In this document: positions 56,898 to 64,000 of the stretch, in pieces | Layout: every line of letters starts with the position of its first letter | How positions within the stretch are numbered: position 1 is the first letter of the stretch | Assembly: GCA_934462925.1 (NCBI GenBank) | Contig: CAKSIT010000013.1 | Location: 1-64,000 of the forward strand | Source of the DNA: an uncultured Oscillospiraceae bacterium | Lineage (GTDB): Bacteria > Bacillota > Clostridia > Oscillospirales > Ruminococcaceae | Reading direction: 5' to 3' | DNA length: 64,000 bases | Made by a program: the position numbers and the translations under genes | Notes under the pieces: generated by a model | Seen by the model: the letters and a program-made list of their open reading frames with translations, nothing else | Database searches by the model: none | Told to the model about the DNA's origin: nothing

Positions 56898-58001
56898 ATG
56901 ATAAACCCATTACTTATTGCCCGCAAGGAGAACGCGGGTATACTCACCAAGATATGCAGCGAGCTGGGCGCTACCCCGCGCGAGATAATAGGCGAGGACT
57001 GGTCGCTTGCGCTGTTCATCAAAAACGACCTTAAGAATGTTTTCTACCAGTCGCACTACGTCCTTGATGTTTCCGCCTGCCATGAGCAGGGCGACGACTT
57101 TATCGCAATGTGCGAGGGCATAACCTACCAAAAGGATAACGCCAACATTATAATATACGCCGACCGGTTCTATGCGGGCGACAGCTTTCTCGACAAGCTC
57201 GTACACAGCGGCTTTCGCAACATTGTCGCAAACTACCCCGATGTGGACGATAAAACCAATATCGCAAAGATGATGGAGGACCTTAAGGAGTGCCTTACAG
57301 GCGGGCTCTCCAAGCAGAAGTGGCGCAGGTATGACAAATCGTTTGACGCGCTTGCTGAAGCCCGCGAGGCTGCCCTGCTTGCTGAAAAAGAGAAAGAGAA
57401 GCCGCGTTTTTCGCAGGCGGGACTGCATATCGCCGTTGTGGGCGCGCAGAGCAGAATAGGCACGACTACGCTTGCTGTGCGGCTTGCCGCATACTTTTCC
57501 GAACGAAACGGAGCAAGCGTTGTAGTTTGCGCAAATCCCCGCGGCGAACAGCAGCTTGAAATGATGGGCGAGGTATACGACGCAAGTCAGCAGGACGGAA
57601 TTTACACCATAAACGGCGTGGATATATGCACCGCGAACGCCGACCCTGCCAAAAGCTATAATGCCGAGATTTACGACTTTGGCAACAGGCAGACGGCGGA
57701 TATGGATTTTTCGGGGTTTGACAAGGTGTACGTTGTCGGCGGCACGTCGTGGAACGAGCTGCCGATGATTTACGATGTGCAGACGGCTCTTAACCGCGTG
57801 AATTATTCTGTGGCGGTTAATTTCTCCGACGCTGCGGCAGTAGAGAAATACCATGAGCTGCTCTCGGTCAATCTCAACGACGTGATTCTGCTGCCGTATC
57901 AGCCCGACCCGTTTGATGTTGCAGGCTGCGAGGAGATATTCGACAAGGAATTTGCCGAGTGGGCGGATCCCGAGGAAGCAGAATTTTCCGAAGAAAAATA
58001 A
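56898..58001 (+). CDS. TadZ/CpaE-like ATPase
   Basis: A 367-residue cytoplasmic protein that in Tad systems localises the pilus machine. Residues 1-165 form a receiver-like domain (GDDFIAMCEGITYQKDNANIIIYADRFYAGDSFLDKLVHSGFRNIV). The ATPase-like domain begins HIAVVGAQSRIGTTTLAVRLAAYFSERNG, where the usual Walker A Lys is replaced by Thr, as in several TadZ proteins. It continues with VVCANPRGEQQLEMM and IYDFGNRQTADMDFSGFDKVYVVGGTSWNELPM. It ends acidic (WADPEEAEFSEEK). It lies 15 bases after the large membrane protein and completes the Tad set, 7 kb from tadABC. Confidence 0.83.
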   Translation: MINPLLIARKENAGILTKICSELGATPREIIGEDWSLALFIKNDLKNVFYQSHYVLDVSACHEQGDDFIAMCEGITYQKDNANIIIYADRFYAGDSFLDKLVHSGFRNIVANYPDVDDKTNIAKMMEDLKECLTGGLSKQKWRRYDKSFDALAEAREAALLAEKEKEKPRFSQAGLHIAVVGAQSRIGTTTLAVRLAAYFSERNGASVVVCANPRGEQQLEMMGEVYDASQQDGIYTINGVDICTANADPAKSYNAEIYDFGNRQTADMDFSGFDKVYVVGGTSWNELPMIYDVQTALNRVNYSVAVNFSDAAAVEKYHELLSVNLNDVILLPYQPDPFDVAGCEEIFDKEFAEWADPEEAEFSEEK

Positions 58002-58013
58002 AGGGAGAAAGCT

Positions 58014-58847
58014 ATGAAACAGGACAGACAGCTCGTGCGGGCAAGCGAAGATTTCATTCGCGCAGACCTTTCAGCAGGGGCTGTAAAGGTCCTGTTTCTG
58101 CTTGCTGCGGCAGCACAGGCAGGCGGCGGCAATACTGCGCTCATATCCAACGCCCGCATAGCGGAGCGCACGGGACTTACCAACATTTCGCGCCTGATAA
58201 AGGAACTCTATGCGGCAGGAGCTATAACGCAGCGGGTAGAGCGCTTCAAAAACAACCGCCGGCGCTGCAACGCCTATGTGCTTTCGGACGCTATTGCTTC
58301 GCCGAAACGCTATGCTCTTGTGCCGGTTTCGGCGGTTGAGCTTCCAAAGAGCTGCCTGCGGCTGCTTATTCTGTATTGCGTCCATGCAAACGAAAATGGG
58401 CGCTGCTTGCTGTCGCTATCGATGATACAGGAGCTGTCGGGCATGGCGCGCGGCACTATCATTTCCTGCTGCAAGCTGCTTGCAGAGCGCGGATTCATCG
58501 CCAAACAGCGGTATCTCTGCAGGGAAGGAGATTACGGCTACAACCGCATTTATATAACGCATATGCTGCGCCGGCGCAGCACCCGCAGGGCAGAAACGTT
58601 CCGCATAACCGTAAACGCAGCCGAACTTGCGTATGAGAGCAAATGCGCCGCAGAGCGCTTCATAGCAGGCGAGCCGATAGAACGGCTTCTGCGCATTATG
58701 CGGCAGCTTTTTAGGAGTACGCGGGTTGCCGACTTTATCCGTGATATTTTCCGCAGGCTTAGAACTGCGGTTTTTTTCTGCAAAAAAACGGGTAGTCAAA
58801 AAAAGATTACCCGAAATATAAATATTCAGCCTGTTTTAATTATCTGA
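58014..58847 (+). CDS. Double winged-helix DNA-binding protein
   Basis: A 277-residue basic protein with two winged-helix-like units: ADLSAGAVKVLFLLAAAAQAGGGNTALISNARIAERTGLTNISRLIKELYAAGAITQRVE (about 18-80) and LRLLILYCVHANENGRCLLSLSMIQELSGMARGTIISCCKLLAERGFIAKQRY (about 118-172). The C-terminal 90 residues are very Arg/Lys-rich. It may be a transcription regulator of the operon or a replication/relaxosome protein. It lies 12 bases after TadZ and before an inverted repeat region (58,798-58,905) with GGGTA/TACCC. Confidence 0.7.
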   Translation: MKQDRQLVRASEDFIRADLSAGAVKVLFLLAAAAQAGGGNTALISNARIAERTGLTNISRLIKELYAAGAITQRVERFKNNRRRCNAYVLSDAIASPKRYALVPVSAVELPKSCLRLLILYCVHANENGRCLLSLSMIQELSGMARGTIISCCKLLAERGFIAKQRYLCREGDYGYNRIYITHMLRRRSTRRAETFRITVNAAELAYESKCAAERFIAGEPIERLLRIMRQLFRSTRVADFIRDIFRRLRTAVFFCKKTGSQKKITRNINIQPVLII

Positions 58848-58905
58848 TTTCTCATACCGAAAAAAGAATTATTATACAGGCTGTTAATGAAAGGAGCATT
58901 CTTAT

Positions 58906-59862
58906 ATGCAAAGTGAAAAGGAAATAGCGCAGCGCCTGTCGGACGCATATGGCAAGCGGGAACGCCTCGCTTCTACGCTTGCGCGCCACAGAGCGATTTT
59001 GGAAAAGAAAATGCTGAACTTTGAGCAGCGGTTTCGTATATCTCCCGATGGACCCGAGGACGTTCTGCGAGAAAACGAACAGGCGTATTGGGAGCGCTTT
59101 GCGATTATGCAAAAACGCGACGATATAGCGGCGACAGAAAAGAAAATTGCCGGCGTAGACAATAGAATTGAGGAACTCAGGGCGGACCTTCGCGCAGCGG
59201 AAGCTCGCCGGGCGTTTGTGGACAATGAGATTCCCGATATCATAAAGGATTTTTTTGAGCGCTGGAAGCAGGAGAGCATTTCTTTTTTCAGTAATCGCTA
59301 TGAGGAGTACCTGGTGTTCGTGCAGAAGCTGCACGCGGACGAATATGCCGTCCGTCGAGAAGCCCTATCGGCTCTGCCTGAATATGCGCAGTATGCCTCG
59401 CGCGCTGAAAGTATGTCGGAATACGAGCTGAACAACGTGTACCCGAGGCAGCCTATGGAGCGTTATCTGCATGAAAGGGAGCTTGATTACAAAAGTATTG
59501 CAGAGCGAAAAAGAAGCGTTTCGGGCGATATCGTTCAGGCTATGTGCCACTATGGCAATTCTGACGAGCGCGCAATGTTTCTTGAAACGACCATGGAGCG
59601 TGAAATGCGCGGCAAGCTGCTTGACCTTGCGCAGCGTATCGGCAAGAGCGTAGGCAAAATTACCGACGCACGTGGGCTTCATGTGAGCAACGGTGAAATT
59701 GCCGGGGTTATTATCGGCGAGCATGGCAGCGCCAGTATTCAGACTATCGGCGCGGGAGGATACAATGTGCAGCGCTTTCATTTTCGGACGCTTGTGCATA
59801 CCCTTGAGCAGTTTGAGGAGCAGTCAGACTGCGATGACGACGATGAGGGCATGGAGATGTAA
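58906..59862 (+). CDS. Coiled-coil element protein with MEM-type acidic tail
   Basis: A 318-residue protein dominated by helices. Residues 1-130 are coiled-coil-like (QRLSDAYGKRERLASTLARHRAILEKKMLNFEQ, then ATEKKIAGVDNRIEELRADLRAAEARRAFVDNE); a second helical part is at 190-250. The C-terminal 60 residues form a compact domain (IAGVIIGEHGSASIQTIGAGGYNVQRFHFRTLVH) and a tail SDCDDDDEGMEM. I do not recognise the family. It is the last gene of the rightward operon and ends ten bases before palindrome GCP-9. The tail links it to the giant helicase and SpoVG-like proteins. Confidence 0.75.
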   Translation: MQSEKEIAQRLSDAYGKRERLASTLARHRAILEKKMLNFEQRFRISPDGPEDVLRENEQAYWERFAIMQKRDDIAATEKKIAGVDNRIEELRADLRAAEARRAFVDNEIPDIIKDFFERWKQESISFFSNRYEEYLVFVQKLHADEYAVRREALSALPEYAQYASRAESMSEYELNNVYPRQPMERYLHERELDYKSIAERKRSVSGDIVQAMCHYGNSDERAMFLETTMEREMRGKLLDLAQRIGKSVGKITDARGLHVSNGEIAGVIIGEHGSASIQTIGAGGYNVQRFHFRTLVHTLEQFEEQSDCDDDDEGMEM

Positions 59863-59871
59863 AAGGGCGCA

Positions 59872-59892
59872 GGGGCGTCACGGTGACGCCCC
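59872..59892 (+). repeat. Intergenic palindrome GCP-9
   Basis: Perfect arms GGGGCGTCAC and GTGACGCCCC around G, ten bases after the stop of the last operon gene, making it the right-most copy seen. Confidence 0.9.
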
Positions 59893-59940
59893 TCTGCTTG
59901 TCCAAAAAGTATTATTTTCCCCAGCGTGTGTACTTTGAAA

Positions 59941-59980
59941 TAATTTTTTTAACCTCAGGTTTCCCGAGGCTAAAAAATTA
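59941..59980. terminator. Bidirectional terminator between transfer operon and cargo
   Basis: TAATTTTTTTA-CCTC is mirrored by GAGG-TAAAAAATTA around a short loop, so an A/T-flanked stem can end transcription on either strand. The remaining 59,893-60,111 stretch is AT-rich and shows no gene. Confidence 0.7.
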
Positions 59981-60111
59981 TTTTCATGTAATGCTATCGT
60001 ATTTTTTTATATGAAACAGGCAATTTTATATACCAATAAACTCTGTGATAATTTGTATTATCTTGAAATATAATAGGAATAAAAACATGTGGGAAAAATG
60101 AGGACAAAAAC

Positions 60112-60360
60112 ATGATAGCTGAGAATATGTTGAAACTGATGAATGAACAGCAAAGGAAATGTGTGTGGTATGGGGACATATTTTTAATTGAGAAATGTGC
60201 TGTTAAATCTGGAGTAATGAAAAAGCATCCTCAAGATACTATTCAATGCATATTGAATGCATTAGATAGATCACCACTATTTATTAAAGGTTATATAGTG
60301 ATTGATGTCAATGGAAGAAAAAGAAGATATAGATGTTTTACTATTCGTGATCGGAAGTAG
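60112..60360 (+). CDS. Small basic cytoplasmic protein, unknown
   Basis: An 82-residue protein (MIAENMLKLMNEQQRKCVWYGDIFLIEKCAVKSG) with an Arg/Lys-rich end (NGRKRRYRCFTIRDRK). Three Cys residues and two short predicted strands are seen; no helix-turn-helix or catalytic motif is clear. GAGGAC precedes its ATG. The last 20 bases overlap the 3' end of the GHKL ATPase gene on the other strand, so the two are convergent and probably transcribed from separate promoters. It may belong with the restriction-like pair, but this rests on closeness only. Confidence 0.55.
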   Translation: MIAENMLKLMNEQQRKCVWYGDIFLIEKCAVKSGVMKKHPQDTIQCILNALDRSPLFIKGYIVIDVNGRKRRYRCFTIRDRK

Positions 60361-62347
60361 TTTCACTATCCAATTGTGATAACATGTCAACAAGTGGCTG
60401 AGATGTTTTGTTTGCTTCAATATATTCATTATATGCTCTCAATGCATTTTCAATGAGTTGCTGATAAGTAACAATGCGTGCATGATAAGGCTCCAATGAT
60501 TTGGCTAGGAGTAGTTGATCACTAATATTTGTATTATTATCAATTGGTTTCCCAATTATAAAGAGAATTTCAAACGAAAAGTTTGAACCACAAGTTTGTT
60601 CCAATGCTTTTGACAGTGCATCATGATATTTAACTATTTGAGTAAATGCCTCGGACTTTTTTACAACCCTATCAGCCTTTTTTAATTCTATTATTATATG
60701 CTTATTGGCTGCTAATCTATACCCTAAGTCAAGTCTGCTCTTCTTTTCTTCTTCTGTAAGGGTCTCCACTTCCGTTTTTAAAGCGTTCATAACTGTTTTT
60801 TCCATATATTCGCTGTTGCGTACACGTTCCCACGATGGGTCAAGCAGCCAAAGATGATTGAATAAATATTGTTGAATTACTCTTTCGAGAGATTGATTAT
60901 CATCAATAATCTCACGAAACTTATTTATTATTTGAATCCTTTCTTTAATAATTTGATAATACAAAGTTGCTTCAATATCATCCATACCTACACAAATGTC
61001 TTTGAACAGTTCAAAATTGGAAGGATCTATCTTATCAATAGCACTAAGGTGTTGGGAATATCTGAGTTTTTCAAAAGCTAGAATGCTGTATTTTAAAATT
61101 TCTCGCTTCTTATTATCATCGGCAATAATCTGATTAATTTTGCCAAACATTTTTTTTGCATAATTTTTATCATCACCCTTTAATTGCCCTAACCATGTGT
61201 CAATTACTGGCAACAATTCTCTGGCTTTATCTTCCCCGTAGTTATTTCGGAGTTCTGTCCATTTATTCTGAATGTATTTTAATTCATTGTAAATAAAATT
61301 TCTAAGTGCAATGAAACGTTCATCGTCATGCCTGTATTCTTGACGATTACTTGTTGCCATGTCTTCAAAATTGTCATCATCAAAAAAATCAGCATTTATT
61401 TCGCCAATTAAATATTTGGAATATAATCCGCCTTCAGAGTATTCCGAAAGAATGTCCTCTTGCCCTAATTTCCCTCTGACTAATATGACTATTTTATTTA
61501 AATTATCGTTTTCGTCTTTTAAGTCTCCTGACGCCTCTACTGAACCAATCCAACCAGAAATAGTATATTTTTTATTGCCTATAACAATAATATTATCACG
61601 ATGTTCTTTATAAGTTAATTTGTCGCAAAAAGTCGAAAATTTTTCACTTTCTTTTCCGTAAAACCAAATATATCTAATCTTATGAAAATAGTCCCTGTCA
61701 CTTATGGATACTTCTTTCCCATTGACAAATACCTGAAAATGATTTTCGCTGCCTATTATTCCGAATCGTCTAGCAACTCGTTTTTTGATATATTCTGCTG
61801 TCAAAGAAGATGTATTTTTCTTAAGCTTTTTTAAAACGATTTTCGTTCCAAAGTGATTAAGAATTTTATCATCTACTTCAAGTACTTCTGGATTGTATGC
61901 AGTAGACTTATTGGAATCCATCTCGCTTTTTATTGATGACTCAATTTCTGCACTATCCATACGAAATGCATTAAATTCGCAATTGTTGTCGTCTATCATT
62001 TTTCTGGAATAAACATCAATTTCTTGAGATATAGAAAACATCGAAAGTTTTCCAATTCCTTTTCTTCCCATATATGGGCGTTTATAGATAGGGGAAAAAA
62101 GTGAACTTTCTCTTTTTCTATGTCCTACATAAAGAAACTTTTTGTTTATGTCATCAGCACTCATTCCGCAACCATTGTCTTCAATTGTTATTTTGTCATT
62201 ATCAACATAAATATGAACCTCAGTTGCATCTGCGTCCCAAGAATTGGCAACAATTTCAGATAAAACGGCAGGAATATTGCTATACAGATTTATACCTAGA
62301 TGATTAAGCACATTCAAGCTAAGCGACATAGTAAATTTGTGATCCAT
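60341..62347 (-). CDS. GHKL (HSP90/MutL-type) ATPase with possible PD-(D/E)XK nuclease end
   Basis: A 668-residue cytoplasmic protein. The ATPase sites are the N-box EIVANSWDADATEV (31-44), the G1 box IEDNGCGMSADD (55-66) and the G2 box YMGRKGIGKLSMFS (92-105), as in the MORC/HSP90/MutL group. The middle (about 120-520) is helical and unrecognised. Near the C-terminus RLDLGYRLAANKHIIIELKKA could be a PD-(D/E)XK active site (D540, E554, K556). ATG 62347 has AAGGAGG before it, next to the stop of the methylase. With the methylase upstream in the same operon, this looks like a restriction-type enzyme that is ATP-driven. Confidence 0.82.
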   Translation of the reverse strand: MDHKFTMSLSLNVLNHLGINLYSNIPAVLSEIVANSWDADATEVHIYVDNDKITIEDNGCGMSADDINKKFLYVGHRKRESSLFSPIYKRPYMGRKGIGKLSMFSISQEIDVYSRKMIDDNNCEFNAFRMDSAEIESSIKSEMDSNKSTAYNPEVLEVDDKILNHFGTKIVLKKLKKNTSSLTAEYIKKRVARRFGIIGSENHFQVFVNGKEVSISDRDYFHKIRYIWFYGKESEKFSTFCDKLTYKEHRDNIIVIGNKKYTISGWIGSVEASGDLKDENDNLNKIVILVRGKLGQEDILSEYSEGGLYSKYLIGEINADFFDDDNFEDMATSNRQEYRHDDERFIALRNFIYNELKYIQNKWTELRNNYGEDKARELLPVIDTWLGQLKGDDKNYAKKMFGKINQIIADDNKKREILKYSILAFEKLRYSQHLSAIDKIDPSNFELFKDICVGMDDIEATLYYQIIKERIQIINKFREIIDDNQSLERVIQQYLFNHLWLLDPSWERVRNSEYMEKTVMNALKTEVETLTEEEKKSRLDLGYRLAANKHIIIELKKADRVVKKSEAFTQIVKYHDALSKALEQTCGSNFSFEILFIIGKPIDNNTNISDQLLLAKSLEPYHARIVTYQQLIENALRAYNEYIEANKTSQPLVDMLSQLDSETTSDHE

Positions 62348-62360
62348 AATAAAATCCTCC

Positions 62361-63410
62361 TTAACCAATCAGCCCGTGTTCAGCTAAATGACGACTTATA
62401 GAAATACCTATAACCTCTCCTAATCGTACTGGAACAGCATTACCAATTTGTCTAGCAATATCGTTAAATGAGTAATTCTCGTTTGGGTTGATAAAAATAT
62501 AATTTTTGGGGAAAGTTTGCAGTAATGCACCTTCCCGTAATGATAAAGCTCGATCCTGTTCAGGATGCCCAAATCTTCCTGTACCGTAATTGTAAAATTG
62601 TGTTGTGATAGTGGGGCCAATTTGCCCCCAAGTCATACGGCCATATACTGAACTATACGACTGCCCCGATTTTTTTTTGTGACAGTTACATCTTAAATTA
62701 GTAGGCCAATCCCTCCAAGTCCCTCCTGGCCAAGAGTGACGTATTCTTTGAAGATTTAAATCCGAAAGTCCAGCTGCTCTGTGCAAGGGGTCATTATCAT
62801 CTACATCCCCAGCAGCAATAGGAGGCAGATTTCCTATAAAGTCTCGTAAATGAATATCTTCCCTTTTATGAGTAGGTTCAATTATACGAATAGGTCCGAG
62901 ATTTGAGGCAATAAGGACAAATCTTCGACGACTTTGCGGTATTCCATAATCTGGACAATATATTACACGATAATCTTCTTGATACCCGTTTTCCTTGAGT
63001 ATTTTTAGAAATTCAAAAAAAATTCTTGTATTTTTGATTTGAGGAACATTTTCCATTGATAATATACTAGGACGGACTTGACGAATAATCCTTCCGTATT
63101 CAAGAAGTAAATCGTACTTTTCGTCTAGAGCATTGGCTTCTCCATATTTTGAACGCATCTGTGAGAACGGTTGGCACGGAGCGCATCCTACCAAAATTTT
63201 TGTTGCTTCATTAGCATATAAGTTGGTTATCTCTTCGCCACTAACATCTCGAATATTTCTAATATTATATGTAACATGATTGTTATACTCATAAGCGTAT
63301 TGACAGGTTGGATCAATGTCAAAGCCTGCAATTACATTTAACCCCGAATTTATTAGACCTCTAGTTAACCCACCTATTCCACAAAACAGATCAATAATTT
63401 GCACTGGCAT
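62361..63410 (-). CDS. DNA (cytosine-5) methyltransferase
   Basis: A 349-residue C5-cytosine methylase. Motifs in order: I IDLFCGIGGLTRGL, IV VGCAPCQPFSQMR with the catalytic Cys, VI ILSMENVPQI, VIII PQSRRRFVLIAS, IX LREGALLQTFP and X NDIARQIGNAVPVRLGEVI. The target-recognition region between VIII and IX contains CNCHKKKSGQSYSSVYGRMTW; the target sequence cannot be predicted. It is the first gene of a minus-strand operon from the promoter at 63467-63495 and is followed after 13 bases by the ATPase gene. Its job is probably to protect the host genome from that partner. Confidence 0.93.
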   Translation of the reverse strand: MPVQIIDLFCGIGGLTRGLINSGLNVIAGFDIDPTCQYAYEYNNHVTYNIRNIRDVSGEEITNLYANEATKILVGCAPCQPFSQMRSKYGEANALDEKYDLLLEYGRIIRQVRPSILSMENVPQIKNTRIFFEFLKILKENGYQEDYRVIYCPDYGIPQSRRRFVLIASNLGPIRIIEPTHKREDIHLRDFIGNLPPIAAGDVDDNDPLHRAAGLSDLNLQRIRHSWPGGTWRDWPTNLRCNCHKKKSGQSYSSVYGRMTWGQIGPTITTQFYNYGTGRFGHPEQDRALSLREGALLQTFPKNYIFINPNENYSFNDIARQIGNAVPVRLGEVIGISISRHLAEHGLIG

Positions 63411-63466
63411 GTTTATCCGGCCTTTCTTTCCTTAAAATAAAACGGGTTAAAAGTTTTATATCTGTT

Positions 63467-63495
63467 ATTATAACATATTTAAAAGCCTTATGCAA
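63467..63495 (-). promoter_or_regulatory. Promoter of the methylase/ATPase operon
   Basis: On the minus strand TTGCAT (63490-63495), 17 bases, TATAAT (63467-63472), about 55 bases before the methylase start. Confidence 0.75.
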
Positions 63496-63627
63496 CCACA
63501 TTTTTAATTTTATTTGGTGGAAAGCACTAAATACCCAACCGTGACGCTCCCTACCCTTTGTTTTCTCATGTATATAATGCACAAAAACGCTATAAAAGAA
63601 TCGTGAATAATTGTGTGCCAAAAAACA

Positions 63628-63656
63628 TTGACAAAGGCAGGAAAATGAAGTATAAT
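63628..63656 (+). promoter_or_regulatory. Strong promoter for a leader transcript at the right edge
   Basis: TTGACA (63628-63633), 17 bases, TATAAT (63651-63656). It points away from the methylase, towards an unseen gene to the right. Confidence 0.8.
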
Positions 63657-63662
63657 AAATGT

Positions 63663-63907
63663 AGTGGTTGAAAATAAACACCAATAGGCTTCCATGAATT
63701 TCATTTTCACGCAAGCCGATTAAGTATTCTGTTTTTAACACCTGCAATCCGTGTGCGTGTGGACACACACACACGGACGACCGAGAGGATACGCCAATAT
63801 CCAAACGGCTTTTACAGATGCCATCTGTGCGCTTTCTTCACGGTCAGCGCTTAGATACACTTTTCTTGTGAGAGCGTTTGGACAAGTGTCTGAACGTTCT
63901 CTTTTTT
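63663..63907 (+). ncRNA. Structured leader or small RNA ending in a terminator
   Basis: From the promoter at 63628 a transcript of about 245 bases would contain a 14-bp stem with one mismatch (63748-63761 with 63764-63777, built of GTGTG/CACAC) and end at a terminator stem 63870-63884 with 63887-63901, then TTTTTT (63902-63907). A further hairpin TTATTACCGC/GCGGTAATAA lies at 63910-63935. No convincing gene follows before 64000. The layout suggests an attenuator controlling a cargo gene, or an independent small RNA. The 63,411-64,000 stretch otherwise shows only the divergent methylase promoter. Confidence 0.5.
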
Positions 63908-64000
63908 GCTTATTACCGCTTCCCGGCGGTAATAATACAAATTGAATGCCACCACGCAATAACAGATGTTGCCTTGTCCTTAGGACTCCGCCATGAAACG

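Larger units (their letters stand above)
13421..64000. mobile_element. Integrative conjugative element (left end present, right end beyond window)
   Basis: From the tRNA break onward, base composition falls and gene content becomes that of a conjugative element: tyrosine integrase at the left end, replication and partition genes, a methylase-helicase, a MobL relaxase, a coupling protein and type IV secretion ATPases. Nearly all genes from 13486 to 59862 point rightward. The 59,900-64,000 part looks like cargo. I found no second copy of the tRNA 3' half up to 64000, so the element is longer than about 50.6 kb. Confidence 0.9.

Noticed and set aside
57959..58339. 126-codon frame overlapping TadZ and the winged-helix gene.
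   Set aside because: Out of frame with both supported genes, very Arg/Gly-rich and without a ribosome site.
17676..59892. CRISPR array built from the repeated palindromes.
   Set aside because: The copies are separated by whole genes, not by regular short spacers, and no cas gene is present.
63748..63777. T-box or known riboswitch in the right-edge leader.
   Set aside because: No T-box sequence or other riboswitch signature that I know is visible; only simple stems are seen.
63735..63959. Small open frames on both strands at the right edge (64-74 codons).
   Set aside because: They run through the hairpins of the leader and contain repeats of CAC/GTG; no ribosome site precedes them.
63993..64000. 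ATG at the last bases as the start of a cargo gene.
   Set aside because: Only two codons are visible and there is no convincing ribosome site before it.

Overview
The window looks like the chromosome of a gut-type Clostridia bacterium (Oscillospiraceae/Ruminococcaceae-like). The evidence is a GC-rich left part with Firmicutes-style AGGAGG ribosome sites and TTGACA-N17-TATAAT promoters, lipoprotein-type solute binding proteins, and a long AT-richer insert whose genes resemble conjugative elements of Firmicutes. The genus cannot be fixed from sequence reading alone.

Region 1 (1-13,375) is ordinary chromosome. It holds the start of a secreted protein on the minus strand, a complete polar amino-acid ABC importer (ATPase, binding lipoprotein, two permeases), a 2-hydroxyacid dehydrogenase and a TSUP-type permease. 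These are followed by a pyrophosphatase-like/histidine phosphatase fusion, a recent tandem duplication of an Ig-like surface protein plus a 53-residue peptide gene, a GNAT acetyltransferase and an SGNH hydrolase.

Region 2 (13,376-about 59,900) is the core of an integrative conjugative element (ICE). Its left end sits exactly at the anticodon loop of an initiator-type tRNA-Met gene, of which only the 3' half remains here (attL). An integrase promoter starts at the first element base. The genes then run rightward for about 46 kb: integrase, a winged-helix replication protein, ParA, two ParB-like proteins, a 2565-residue ArdC-like/methylase/SNF2 protein carrying a fully nested out-of-frame gene, a Toprim protein, a hairpin-rich possible oriT, a ribbon-helix-helix protein, and a MobL relaxase with Sel1 repeats. 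After these come secreted proteins and the transfer machine.

The transfer machine (40,530-58,001) interleaves type IV secretion parts (VirD4, VirB2-, VirB3-, VirB6- and split VirB4-like) with a nearly complete Tad/type IVc pilus set: prepilin peptidase, CpaB, TadA, TadB, TadC, TadE-like pilins and TadZ. I judge this hybrid conjugation/Tad locus the most interesting system in the window. Other unusual signals are a canonical A-AAA-AAG slippery site exactly where the tadA frame breaks, a shared acidic C-terminal tail ending Met-Glu-Met on several unrelated element proteins, and a family of GGGGCGTCAC/GTGACGCCCC palindromes placed between operon genes.

Region 3 (59,900-64,000) is probable cargo: a small unknown gene, then on the minus strand a DNA cytosine methyltransferase and a GHKL ATPase with a possible PD-(D/E)XK nuclease end (a restriction-like pair). 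The right edge has a strong promoter and a three-hairpin leader for something beyond the window. The element's right end is not reached.
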